NCBI GenBank assembly: GCA_041396705.1
Contig: JAWKYB010000003.1
Location: 434,001 to 498,000 of the forward strand
DNA length: 64,000 nucleotides
Direction of reading: 5' to 3'
Source of the DNA: Alphaproteobacteria bacterium
GTDB lineage: Bacteria > Pseudomonadota > Alphaproteobacteria > CALKHQ01
Below, piece after piece: positions 1 to 7,589 of this stretch; positions within the stretch are counted from its first letter, which is position 1; every line of letters begins with the position of its first letter. The notes beneath the pieces were generated by a model that did not search any database, had not been told where the DNA came from, and saw only the letters and a program-made list of their open reading frames with translations. The position numbers and the translations under genes are program-made.

Positions 1-429
1 GATCTTTTCGATCAGCGTGACCGAGGCGGCCAGCGTGCCGCCCGTCGCGATCAGGTCGTCGAGCACGATCACCCGCTGTCCGGGTTTGACCGCGTCCTGC
101 TGCACCTCGATGGTATCGGTGCCGTATTCCAGGTCGTAGTCGTGGGCGACCACGTCGCCCGGCAGCTTGCCGCGCTTGCGCACCATCAGGAAGCCGCAGC
201 CGAGCTGGAGCGCGAGCGGTGCGGCGACCAGGAAGCCGCGGGACTCGATGCCCGCCAGCATGTCAGGCCGGTACGGCGCCAGCAGTCCCGCCAGCCGGTC
301 GACCGCGGCATGCCAGGCCTGCGGGTGGGCCAGCAGGGTCGAGATGTCGTAGAAGCCGATGCCCTTCTTCGGGAAGTCGGGAATGCAGCGGATATGCGCC
401 TTCAGATCGATCGCCTGCTCCGCCACCAT
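1..429 (-). CDS. apt: Adenine phosphoribosyltransferase (3' end cut by window edge)
   Basis: Cytosolic purine salvage enzyme that converts adenine and PRPP to AMP and pyrophosphate. The 143 codons present cover the N-terminus through the PRPP-binding loop, seen as VIVLDDLIATGGT, the family signature; the C-terminus lies outside the window. The start is the ATG at 429, preceded by GGAGGGG only a few bases upstream, and a GTG follows directly as the second codon. The lytic transglycosylase gene on the same strand ends about 80 bases upstream. The identification is firm; only the missing end is unknown. Confidence 0.93.
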   Translation of the reverse strand, partial: MVAEQAIDLKAHIRCIPDFPKKGIGFYDISTLLAHPQAWHAAVDRLAGLLAPYRPDMLAGIESRGFLVAAPLALQLGCGFLMVRKRGKLPGDVVAHDYDLEYGTDTIEVQQDAVKPGQRVIVLDDLIATGGTLAASVTLIEKI

Positions 430-511
430 GCCCCTCCGCCTCGGCACAAAAACGCCGCATCCTAGTGGCCGCGACGGCGCCCCGCAACGGCGGCGCGCGG
501 TCGCTGGCGGA

Positions 512-1387
512 TCAGCGCGGCGGCAGCGGGAAGAAGCGCAACGGTGTCGCATCCGCGCCGGCGGCACCGCCCACGCCCAGCGCCCGGGCCTGCTGCACCA
601 GGGCCGCGGAAGGTCCGCCGCGGGCCGCTTCGGCGATGACCGGGGATGGCGAGGCCGACAGGCCGCCGATGGCGCCGGCGCCGCTGCCCGGCCCGCCGGC
701 GGCAACCAGCCCGCCGAACAGCGTCGGACCGGACGGGGCCGCCGGCACCGCGGCGGCGGCGACGGTCGCTGCCATGTTGCCGCCGAGCGCAGACCAGGCG
801 TCGGCGACCTTGGCCTGGTAGTCGGCCTGCCGCCAGTCGGTCGGCGAGTGGTAGTAGCCGATGGCGGTCGGCCAGTCGCCGTGCTGGGCCAGCAGCCGCG
901 TCAGCAGCCGGGCGGCATAGTCGGCGTTCAGCGCGGGGTCGAAGGCGTCGTCCAGGTCGACGAAGGCGTCGGGATGCCAGTGCAGGTTGATCTGCATGCA
1001 GCCGACGTCGATGCTGGTCTTGCCGGCCGCCCGTTCCGCTTCGACCGCGGCGATCGCCTCGGCCTTGCTGTCGAAGTGCGCGCCCGCGCCCTCGGCATTG
1101 ATGGTCCAGGGCCAGGCAAGATTTGCCTGCAGGGCCGGGTCGTATCGGCCGCTCTCGACGGTCGCGATGGCGGTCAGCAACCCGCCGGGCAGGCCGTAGC
1201 GCGCCTCTGCCTCGGCCGCCGCCTGTGCGCAGGTCTCGGGTCCGGCCGGCGCGCCGGAGGCCAGGGAAATGGCGCCGAATCCGGTGATTCCGCCGGCGGA
1301 CTGGGCCAGCGCCGGCAGTGTCGGCGCACCCGCAGCCAGTGCCCACAATGCCGCGCCGGCAACCGCCCGAGCCTTCGAATCCGCCAT
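512..1387 (-). CDS. Secreted lytic transglycosylase-like protein (SLT fold)
   Basis: Predicted periplasmic peptidoglycan hydrolase of 291 residues. Residues 1-29 look like a signal peptide ending ALAQS. The middle contains the SLT-type pattern ATVESGRYDPALQ (catalytic Glu in VESG), followed by DVGCMQINLHWHP and a helical stretch with ARLLTRLLAQHGDW and AIGYYHSPT, all typical of family 1 transglycosylases. The last 90 residues are low-complexity Ala/Gly/Pro. The ATG at 1387 has AGGGA upstream. It lies divergent from a small-RNA gene and downstream of an AT-rich stretch. The fold is clear; the substrate or secretion system it serves is not. Confidence 0.82.
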   Translation of the reverse strand: MADSKARAVAGAALWALAAGAPTLPALAQSAGGITGFGAISLASGAPAGPETCAQAAAEAEARYGLPGGLLTAIATVESGRYDPALQANLAWPWTINAEGAGAHFDSKAEAIAAVEAERAAGKTSIDVGCMQINLHWHPDAFVDLDDAFDPALNADYAARLLTRLLAQHGDWPTAIGYYHSPTDWRQADYQAKVADAWSALGGNMAATVAAAAVPAAPSGPTLFGGLVAAGGPGSGAGAIGGLSASPSPVIAEAARGGPSAALVQQARALGVGGAAGADATPLRFFPLPPR

Positions 1388-1595
1388 GACCGATCCCTAT
1401 CGTCGTGAGAACACCGGCCGATCGGTGCATCGGTCGTGCCAGCCGGCGCCCGGGGCGGGCGAATCGATGTTGCCGGCATGTCACAGTGCCGCGCGCTCAT
1501 ATTTTTTGCAGTGCAGCAAATTCGGGCAGATTAACTGGCCGTAAAAAAACTTTTCGTGCCATTTCAACGCTGTAACAAAAAAATCTCGATTTCTG

Positions 1596-1624
1596 TTGAA
1601 TCCGGCGGGCACAGGGAGCATATT
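1596..1624 (+). promoter_or_regulatory. Sigma-70-type promoter of the small RNA
   Basis: TTGAAT at 1596-1601 and CATATT at 1619-1624 are 17 bases apart and predict initiation near 1631, just before a strong RNA stem. The region 1388-1595 is unusually AT-rich for this genome and holds no gene; it includes TTAA-N7-TAAA at 1531-1545, one mismatch from a CtrA box. Confidence 0.5.
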
Positions 1625-1630
1625 GTGCAT

Positions 1631-1728
1631 CGCGGTATGCCGACTGCGGTCGGATGCCCAAACATACCGCTTCTACCCTTTGGGCGTTTCCTCCCTAGAC
1701 TCGGGCCGCATCAGCGGCCCTTTTTTTT
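1631..1728 (+). ncRNA. Trans-acting small RNA, alpha-r8 (MmgR) / suhB-like
   Basis: A gene-free intergenic stretch folds as a compact RNA of about 98 nt. GCGGTATG (1632-1639) pairs with CATACCGC (1663-1670) and encloses a CCGAC/GTCGG hairpin. A single-stranded segment CTTTGGGCGTTTCCTCCCT follows (1678-1696), then the terminator hairpin and eight U residues. The UUUCCUCCC stretch is anti-Shine-Dalgarno, as in alphaproteobacterial sRNAs such as MmgR and the suhB family; the family assignment is from memory of those motifs. It has its own promoter and no open frame. The likely role is base-pairing with ribosome-binding sites of target mRNAs, probably with Hfq. Confidence 0.68.
1703..1728 (+). 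terminator. Rho-independent terminator of the small RNA
   Basis: A 7-bp GGGCCGC/GCGGCCC stem with loop ATCA is followed by eight T residues (1721-1728). It points along the plus strand where no protein gene lies upstream, which is the main argument for a noncoding transcript. Confidence 0.85.
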
Positions 1729-1731
1729 GGC

Positions 1732-2313
1732 CTAGTCCGGCCCCGGGGCGGAATCCTCGCCGGCGCCCAGCGACCGCTGCATCATCACGCAGTCGACCCA
1801 GTGGCCGGCCTTGAAGCCGACCGCATACAGCAGGCCGGACAGCCGGAACCCCATCCGCCGGTGCAGCATCACCGACGCGGTGTTGCCGGAATCGCCGACC
1901 ACCGCGATCATCTGCCGCTTGCCGATGGCGGTGCAGGCGTCGATCAGCCCGCCCAGCAACTGGCTGCCGACGCCGCGCCCGCGCACGTCGGACAGCACGT
2001 AGATGCTGTCCTCGACCGTGTGCCGATAGGCGCTGCGCGGGCGGAACGGCCCGGCATAGGTGAAGCCGGCGATCCGCCCGTCGATCTCGGCGACCAGATA
2101 GGGCAGGCCCAGCGCCGTCAGCGCCTGGTAGCGCTGGCTCATCTCCGCCAGGTCGGGCGGGATCTCCTCGAACGAGCCCAGGCCGCGCACCACGCTGTCG
2201 GCGTAGATCGCGGTGATCGCGCTCAGATCGCGCGCCTCGGCGGGCCGCACGACGACGCCGGCGATCTGGTCGGCGCGCGCGGGCGACTCGTCCTCCGGCA
2301 GCGGGCCGGCCAT
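1732..2313 (-). CDS. GNAT N-acetyltransferase, phosphinothricin acetyltransferase-like
   Basis: Cytosolic acetyl-CoA-dependent acetyltransferase, 193 residues. After an acidic N-terminus it reads VVVRPAEARDLSAITAIYAD, SFEEIPPDLAEM and a central AGFTYAGPFRPRSAY, all as in the phosphinothricin/methionine-sulfoximine acetyltransferase (Pat/Bar) group. The acetyl-CoA loop is RGRGVGSQLL, followed by NTASVMLHRRMGFR near the C-terminus. The natural substrate is probably an amino-acid analogue or amine; detoxification is inferred. The start is the ATG at 2313, 11 bases after the stop of the amidohydrolase gene, so the two are one operon. The open frame continues upstream of this ATG only as the antisense of that gene. 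Confidence 0.82.
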   Translation of the reverse strand: MAGPLPEDESPARADQIAGVVVRPAEARDLSAITAIYADSVVRGLGSFEEIPPDLAEMSQRYQALTALGLPYLVAEIDGRIAGFTYAGPFRPRSAYRHTVEDSIYVLSDVRGRGVGSQLLGGLIDACTAIGKRQMIAVVGDSGNTASVMLHRRMGFRLSGLLYAVGFKAGHWVDCVMMQRSLGAGEDSAPGPD

Positions 2314-2324
2314 TGCCGTCCGGC

Positions 2325-3224
2325 TCAGCGCCGGTCGGCGGCGATCTGTCGGCTGGCGGCGGCCAGGGCAGCGACCAGACGCGACATGTCGTCGGCGACG
2401 GCCTTGAACCGGGCGCTGCGCGCGATCCGGTTCTCGTCCATGTAGAGCGCGCGATTGAGCTCGATTTGCAGCGCATGCAGGCGCTCCGCCGGCCGGCCGT
2501 AGTGGCGGGTGGTGAAGCCGCCGGCGTAGGGCACGTTGCGGTAGACCCGGTAGCCGAGCTCGGTCAGCGTCTGCTCGGCGCAAGCGACCAGGTCCTGGCT
2601 GCACGAGGTGCCGTGCGCGTCGCCCAGCACCACGTCGACGCTGGGCACCGGCTTGCCGCCCCGGCGCACCGCTTCCATGCTGTTCGACGGCATCGAATGG
2701 CAGTCGACCAGCAGGCATGTGCCGAACCGGGCCCGGGTTTCCTCCACCAGGCCGCGCAGCGCGTCGTGATAGGGCCGGTAGCAGGCCTCGATCCGGCTCA
2801 GCGCCTCGTGCACTTTCAGGCGCCGGCGATAGATCGGCTGGCCGTTGGCGACGGTGCGGGCGATCGTGCCCAGCCCGGCCGCCACACGGGGCGAGCGGGC
2901 GTTGGCATAGCCCGGCAGCTCGTCGTCGTACATTTCCGGGTCCAGCTCGAACGGCTCCCGGTTGGCATCGACGAAGGCGCGGGCGAACAGCGCGTTGATC
3001 AGCGGCACGCCCAGGTCCGGGCCGCCGGCGAACAGCTCGTCGACGAAGCTGTCCTCCGACCGGCGCAGGCTGATCGGGTCGAGCCGCGTCACCGCTAGGA
3101 AGGACGGGGGATACCATTGGCCGCTATGGGGCGAGGCGAGCACGACGGGCGCAATCTGGCGCCTGGGCAATGCCACCCCGTACGGCGCCTGGGTCGCCGT
3201 GTATTCGCGGCTCAACACATTCAT
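2325..3224 (-). CDS. N-formylglutamate amidohydrolase family protein
   Basis: Zn-dependent amidohydrolase of the FGase family (299 residues), which releases formate from N-formyl amino acids, classically N-formylglutamate in histidine breakdown. Visible motifs are VVLASPHSGQWYPPSF near the N-terminus, RRSEDSFVDELFAG, VDCHSMPS in the middle and TTRHYGRP towards the end. No other hut gene is nearby, so the physiological substrate may differ. The start is the ATG at 3224. There is no clear Shine-Dalgarno sequence in front of it; instead a 6-11-6 inverted repeat abuts the start codon. It is transcribed ahead of a GNAT gene in the same operon. Confidence 0.82.
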   Translation of the reverse strand: MNVLSREYTATQAPYGVALPRRQIAPVVLASPHSGQWYPPSFLAVTRLDPISLRRSEDSFVDELFAGGPDLGVPLINALFARAFVDANREPFELDPEMYDDELPGYANARSPRVAAGLGTIARTVANGQPIYRRRLKVHEALSRIEACYRPYHDALRGLVEETRARFGTCLLVDCHSMPSNSMEAVRRGGKPVPSVDVVLGDAHGTSCSQDLVACAEQTLTELGYRVYRNVPYAGGFTTRHYGRPAERLHALQIELNRALYMDENRIARSARFKAVADDMSRLVAALAAASRQIAADRR

Positions 3225-3247
3225 GATGGATGTTTTAGTGTTCCATC
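3225..3247. promoter_or_regulatory. Inverted repeat abutting the amidohydrolase start codon
   Basis: GATGGA at 3225-3230 and TCCATC at 3242-3247 are perfect inverted arms around 11 AT-rich bases, directly upstream of the ATG at 3224. In the mRNA it would form a hairpin over the ribosome-binding region; as DNA it could be a repressor site. Confidence 0.4.
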
Positions 3248-3407
3248 CGTGTAAACTCAACGGGCGGTGTGGGTCGTTGCCGGCGCCGGGGCGGCGATGG
3301 GGGCGACCGCGGGGCGGCCGGGCGCGGGGGCGACGGCGCCGACGCACGGGATAAGCGTAATTTAACCGGCGCGGCATAGGGTTGCCGCAGACCGAAGCGG
3401 ATGGACG

Positions 3408-3767
3408 ATGGCCGACATTCTCCTAGCCGAAGACGACGATGGTTTGCGCCGGTTCCTGGCCAAGGCACTGGCGCAGGCCGGGCACCAGGTGGTCACCGCC
3501 GAGAACGGCGCCGTCGCCAAGCGGCTGCTCGACGCGCATCATTTCAACCTGCTGATCACCGACATCGTCATGCCGGAGATGGACGGAATCCAGCTGGCCC
3601 GCCATGCCACGCGCGAGGTGCCGAACATCCGCGTGCTGTTCATCACCGGCTTTGCCGCGGTCGCGCTGCGCGACCGGCCGCCGGAGCTGAGCGAGGCTTC
3701 GGCCCTGTCCAAGCCGTTCCACCTGCGCGACCTCGTCCGCCAGGTCGACCTGATCCTGGCGGCCTGA
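3408..3767 (+). CDS. cpdR: CpdR-type single-domain response regulator
   Basis: A 119-residue stand-alone receiver. It has the acidic pocket EDDD (8-11), phosphoacceptor Asp52 in TDIVMPEMDG, the FITGFAAVAL segment and the invariant Lys in LSKPFHLRDLV. The last two match the CpdR family closely. In Caulobacter, unphosphorylated CpdR localises ClpXP and drives degradation of substrates such as CtrA; phosphate arrives through CckA-ChpT. The same role is inferred here. The start codon follows GCGGATGGACG with only a weak ribosome-binding site. It stands alone between the amidohydrolase operon and tRNA-Val. The intergenic 3248-3407 is GC-rich, with only an isolated TTAA half-site near 3362. Confidence 0.9.
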   Translation: MADILLAEDDDGLRRFLAKALAQAGHQVVTAENGAVAKRLLDAHHFNLLITDIVMPEMDGIQLARHATREVPNIRVLFITGFAAVALRDRPPELSEASALSKPFHLRDLVRQVDLILAA

Positions 3768-3799
3768 ACCGCACCGCGGGCGGCGGCGGGACGGGCGAC

Positions 3800-3828
3800 T
3801 TGCGCCGCGCCGCGGCCGGCGCTATACG
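3800..3828 (+). promoter_or_regulatory. Promoter of tRNA-Val
   Basis: TTGCGC (3800-3805), 17-base spacer, TATACG (3823-3828), predicting a start near 3835, about 20 bases before the tRNA 5' end. Confidence 0.5.
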
Positions 3829-3855
3829 ACACCTCCGGTCCGAACGGGCCGGCAT

Positions 3856-3930
3856 GGGCGGTTAGCTCAGCGGGAGAGCACTACGTTGACATCGTAGGGG
3901 TCACTGGTTCAATCCCAGTACCGCCCACCA
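3856..3930 (+). tRNA. tRNA-Val(GAC)
   Basis: Complete 75-nt cloverleaf: acceptor GGGCGGT pairs with ACCGCCC, D-arm with AGCTCAGC, anticodon arm CTACG-TTGACAT-CGTAG carrying GAC, T-arm GGTTCAATCC, and an encoded CCA at the 3' end. Confidence 0.96.
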
Positions 3931-4069
3931 TCGCCTCCGGGCCCGCCAGGCGCCCGCACCCGCGGCGGCCGCAGTGGCCGGAATGGCCACAAAAGTCCGA
4001 TTTAAGCGTCTCTTAGGGCCGGGCGGCTAGGCTGCCCGATCGGAGAGAACATTTGGCAGGAGGCCACGG

Positions 4070-5044
4070 GTGGCTGTCGCCGCGACTGCGGAGGGCGAGG
4101 CTGGTTCGGCGCGTACACCGCTGAAGCTGCGCTTGAGGGCGTGGTGGGAAGGCGTGGACGTGGCCGACCTGCGCGTCGATTCCGACGGCGAGGCGACGCA
4201 GCGGGACGACGCCGCCAACGAGGACGCTCCCGGCAGCGAGGCCGAAGCAGAGCCGGCGTCCGAGCCGGACTGGTCCGAGGAGCGCATCGCCGCGGTCGAG
4301 GCGCTGTGGGGCCACGGCCATGTCAGGCCCGGCGGCGACACCTTCACACTGAATTTCATCCGGCCGATGGCGCCGACGCCCGCCATGTCGATCATCGACC
4401 TGCGCGCGGGCCTGGGCGGCCCGGCCCGCGCCCTGGTCGATACCTTCGGCCTGTGGATTGCCGGCTACGAGCCCTGCGCCTCGCTGGCGGCCGCCGGCCA
4501 CGAGCGCTCGATCTACGGCGGCATGGCGCGCAAGGCGCCGATCCAGGCCTACGAGCCGGCGTCGCTGGAGCTGAAAGCGAACCGCTACGACGCCGCCTTC
4601 GCTTTCGAGCTGTTCAGCCGGATCCGCGACAAGACCGGCCTGTTCGAGCGGGTGGTCGCGGCGCTGAAGGAGCCCGGCCAGCTCATGTTCACCGAATTCG
4701 CGCTGAAGGAGCGCGGCGAGCCCAACGACGCGATCGTCGCCTGGCGGGAAGCGGAGCCGGAGATCGCCGATTTGTGGACTCTCGACGAGTACCGGGCGAT
4801 GTGCGAGGACGCGGGCCTCGACCTGCGCATCTGCGACGACTTCAGCGACGACTACCGCGCGGTGGCGCTGACCGGCTGGCTGGAGGCCGTCGAGCAGTTC
4901 CGCCCCGGCACGCACGAGCCGCCGGTGGTCGCGTTCATGCTCGACGAGGCCGAGCGCTGGGTGAAGCGGCTCGCCGCGATCGACAGCGGCGACCTGCGCG
5001 TGATCCGCGTTCACGCGTTCAAGAAGGCGCCGCCGCCGAAATAG
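4070..5044 (+). CDS. SAM-dependent methyltransferase-like protein, degenerate motif I
   Basis: A 324-residue protein. Residues 1-70 are acidic and low-complexity. From about residue 75 it has a class I methyltransferase layout: GDTFTLNFIRPMAP, motif I as IIDLRAGLGGPARALV (usually D-G-G-G-G-R), then YDAAFAFELFSRIRDKTGLFE and PGQLMFTEFALKE as motif IV/V equivalents. The altered motif I (DLRAGLGGPA) makes catalytic activity uncertain. The start is the GTG at 4070 with a full AGGAGG eight bases upstream. TTAA-N7-TTAG at 4002-4016 upstream is one mismatch from a CtrA box. The substrate is unknown. Confidence 0.7.
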   Translation: MAVAATAEGEAGSARTPLKLRLRAWWEGVDVADLRVDSDGEATQRDDAANEDAPGSEAEAEPASEPDWSEERIAAVEALWGHGHVRPGGDTFTLNFIRPMAPTPAMSIIDLRAGLGGPARALVDTFGLWIAGYEPCASLAAAGHERSIYGGMARKAPIQAYEPASLELKANRYDAAFAFELFSRIRDKTGLFERVVAALKEPGQLMFTEFALKERGEPNDAIVAWREAEPEIADLWTLDEYRAMCEDAGLDLRICDDFSDDYRAVALTGWLEAVEQFRPGTHEPPVVAFMLDEAERWVKRLAAIDSGDLRVIRVHAFKKAPPPK

Positions 5045-5068
5045 GCGGCGCGCGTCCTCGGCGGGCCT

Positions 5069-6202
5069 CTATCGCAGGCCGCGGTGGCGCACCGCCTCGC
5101 GCGCCCCGCCGTCCGCCGAGCGCAGGATGGCGTCGACGATCTCGGCCACCCGATAGCCGTCCTCGAACGTCGCCGCCATCGGGTCCAGCGGCCGTTTCTC
5201 CGCCATCGCCGTCAGCATCTGGTGCGCCTGGAACACGAAGCAGTCGTTCCAGCCGACCGCGTGCGATCCCTGGATGCCGCCGGGCAGCCAGAACTCGGCA
5301 TAGGGATGGCCCGGCGCCAGCGCCTTTATGATGCGCGGGCTCTTCCCCGGCTCGCGCCACTGCAGCTCGTTCAGCCGCTCCACGTCGAACAGCACCGAGC
5401 CCTTGTTGCCGTCGACCTCGATGCGCCCGGTCAGGCTGTGCGGCTCGTCGGAACGCGTGGCCTCGAACACCGCGGTGGCATCGTTGTCGAGCCTGGCGAT
5501 GGCGGCGACCCAGTCGTCGTTGACCGCGGCGACGCGGCCCGCCGAGTCCTTCCGCCAGCTCTTGGCCGATGCCTGCACCTCGACCGGCTCGCCGGCCAGG
5601 AAACGGCAGACGTCGATATGGTGCGAGCCGAGGTCGGACGAGGCGCCGCCGCCGGCCGCCTTGCGGTCGAAGCGCCAGGTCAGCACCTCGCCCGGCTGCA
5701 CCATGTCCATCAGGAAGTTGGACCGGAAGTGGCGGAGGGTGCCCAGCTCGCCGGCCTCGATCATCTGGCGCGCGAGCCTGAGCGCCGGGATCGACCGGTG
5801 CAGGAAGGCGCACATGTGCAGTACCTGCGCATCGGCCGCCGCCTGCCAGATCCGGTGCGCCTCGTCGGCGTCGCGGGCAAGCGGCTTTTCGCTGAACAGC
5901 GCCTTGCCGGCGGCGGCGGCGGCGATGGTGGGCTCCGCGTGCCGGTCGTTGGGGCCGGCGTTGATGAACAGGTCGATCCCCGGGTCGGCGACGACATCGT
6001 GCCAGTCCGGCGTCGTCCGCTGCCAGTCGTAGCGGGCGGCGACCTCGCGGGCCAAAGCCGCGTCGCTTTCGGCCAGCGCGACCAGCGCGACAGGAACCCG
6101 GTCCGGGAACCGGCTGTAGCGCACCGTGGAGAAAGTCAGCGCATGCATCTGGCCGATGAAGCCGGCGCCGAGCATGCCGATCCTGACGGGTTGTGGGCTC
6201 AT
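5069..6202 (-). CDS. Gfo/Idh/MocA family oxidoreductase
   Basis: NAD(P)-dependent sugar or polyol dehydrogenase, 377 residues. The N-terminal Rossmann fold starts PVRIGMLGAGFIGQMHA. The family's central EKP motif is present as LFSEKPLARDADEA, and the C-terminal half contains SDLGSHHIDVCRFLAG, the catalytic Asp/His region. The gene begins 11 bases after the stop of a second Gfo/Idh/MocA gene, so both belong to one transcript. The paired arrangement suggests consecutive redox steps on one sugar, for example a cyclitol or amino sugar; this is inference. The substrate cannot be read from sequence. Confidence 0.87.
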   Translation of the reverse strand: MSPQPVRIGMLGAGFIGQMHALTFSTVRYSRFPDRVPVALVALAESDAALAREVAARYDWQRTTPDWHDVVADPGIDLFINAGPNDRHAEPTIAAAAAGKALFSEKPLARDADEAHRIWQAAADAQVLHMCAFLHRSIPALRLARQMIEAGELGTLRHFRSNFLMDMVQPGEVLTWRFDRKAAGGGASSDLGSHHIDVCRFLAGEPVEVQASAKSWRKDSAGRVAAVNDDWVAAIARLDNDATAVFEATRSDEPHSLTGRIEVDGNKGSVLFDVERLNELQWREPGKSPRIIKALAPGHPYAEFWLPGGIQGSHAVGWNDCFVFQAHQMLTAMAEKRPLDPMAATFEDGYRVAEIVDAILRSADGGAREAVRHRGLR

Positions 6203-6213
6203 GGGACTCTCCG

Positions 6214-7422
6214 TCACGGGCCGTGCGGTCGGTCGACGTCGGCGAGCGCGACCCAGCGCCCGTCGCCGTCGCTGGAGGCGACGGCCGCCTCGTGGAAGCG
6301 CATGGTGGCGACGCCGTCGTCGATCGTCGGCAGGTCGGTCCACAGCGGGTCGACCGGCTCGCCGAGCCGTCGGGCGATCAGGATGTGGGCGAAATCCCGG
6401 TAGAGATTGGCGAAGGCCATCAGGTAGCCCTCCGGGTGGCCGCCGCGGATCCGGCTGGCGTGACGGCCGGCGGGCAGCAGCCAGTCGTGGCCCGGCGTGA
6501 TGTCGCGGCGCGCGCCGCCGGCCGGCAGGTGGACAAGCAGTTCCGGCCGCTCCTGGTCCCAGTGCAGGCTGCCGGTCTCGCCGAAGATGCGGAAGCGCAG
6601 GCCGTGCTCGGCGCCGGCGGCGACGAAGCTGACCCACATCCGGCCGACCGCGCCGCCGGAAAGCCGCAGGTTGAAGCGGCCGTCGTCGTAGGTCTCGCGC
6701 CCGGGCACGAAGGTGCGCAGCTCGCCCGACACCGCTGCGACCGACAGGCCGGAGACGAAAGCGGCCATGTTGACGGCGTGGCTGGCGATCTCGCCCAGCA
6801 TCGAGGCCTTGCCCATCACCTGCGGCCGGAAGCGCCAGTGCTTGCGCGCCGGGTCCGCTTCCTCGGTCAGGAAGGCGCCGTTGACGAAATCGGACTCGAC
6901 AAGCCGCACCGCGCCGATCGCACCGTCTCGCACCATCGCGCGGGCCTGCCGCACCATCGGATAGCCGGTGTAGCAGTGGGTCAGCAGGAAGGCGCGCCAG
7001 CTGTCCGCGACCGCATGCTGCAGCGCGACCGCCTGGGCCAGGGTCGCCGTCATCGGCTTCTCGCAGATCACATCGAGTCCGGCGGCCCGGAACGCCGCGG
7101 CCCCGTCGGCATGGATGTCCGGCGGGGTGCAGACGGTGACCACGTCGACGCCGTCGTCGCGGGCGGCCTCGGCCCGCGCCATTTCGCGCCAGTCCGTGTA
7201 ACTGCGCTCGACCGGCAGCAGCTCCGCGGCCGCCGACGCCCGCGCGATCGCCGGGTCGACCGACAGGCAGCCGGCGACGAGGTCGTAAAGCCCATCGGCG
7301 CGCAGCGCATGGCGGTGGGTGGACCCGATGATGGAATCGCTGCCGCCGCCGACCATGCCGATGCGCAGGCGGCGGCCGAAACGTTGCAGCAGCGAACCCG
7401 GCGCCTCGGCCCGGTCCGGCAT
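6214..7422 (-). CDS. Gfo/Idh/MocA family oxidoreductase (second copy)
   Basis: A 402-residue relative of its downstream neighbour, but clearly divergent. It has Rossmann motif RIGMVGGGSDSIIGSTHRHA, the EKP motif as VICEKPMTATLAQAV, and an extended C-terminal half with EIASHAVNMAAFVSG. The GGGSDSIIGSTHR start is typical of a subgroup in rhizobial sugar clusters. The start at 7422 has GGAGGAG five bases upstream. It is divergent from the questin-oxidase-like gene; the 167-base gap between them (7423-7589) presumably holds both promoters, though none is convincing. Confidence 0.87.
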   Translation of the reverse strand: MPDRAEAPGSLLQRFGRRLRIGMVGGGSDSIIGSTHRHALRADGLYDLVAGCLSVDPAIARASAAAELLPVERSYTDWREMARAEAARDDGVDVVTVCTPPDIHADGAAAFRAAGLDVICEKPMTATLAQAVALQHAVADSWRAFLLTHCYTGYPMVRQARAMVRDGAIGAVRLVESDFVNGAFLTEEADPARKHWRFRPQVMGKASMLGEIASHAVNMAAFVSGLSVAAVSGELRTFVPGRETYDDGRFNLRLSGGAVGRMWVSFVAAGAEHGLRFRIFGETGSLHWDQERPELLVHLPAGGARRDITPGHDWLLPAGRHASRIRGGHPEGYLMAFANLYRDFAHILIARRLGEPVDPLWTDLPTIDDGVATMRFHEAAVASSDGDGRWVALADVDRPHGP

Positions 7423-7589
7423 GGTCTCCTCCCCTGGCGGCACGGTTCGCCCGCGCCTTGGCCGGCAGTATCGCCGAAACGGTGCCGTCCGGTCGATGCC
7501 GATCTGATTCGGCGTCGCGTCGCGGCCGCGATCTTGCAAGGGCGGCGGCGCGGTGCTGTTGTGGTGCTGCACAGGGGGAGGCCGGCAGG

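Noticed and set aside
1531..1545. TTAA-N7-TAAA as a firm CtrA box
   Set aside because: One mismatch and alone in AT-rich DNA; kept only as a supporting remark. The same caution applies to 4002 and 29821.
1732..3117. A 461-codon GNAT extended upstream
   Set aside because: The added N-terminal part is antisense to the amidohydrolase gene; the GNAT has its own ATG at 2313.
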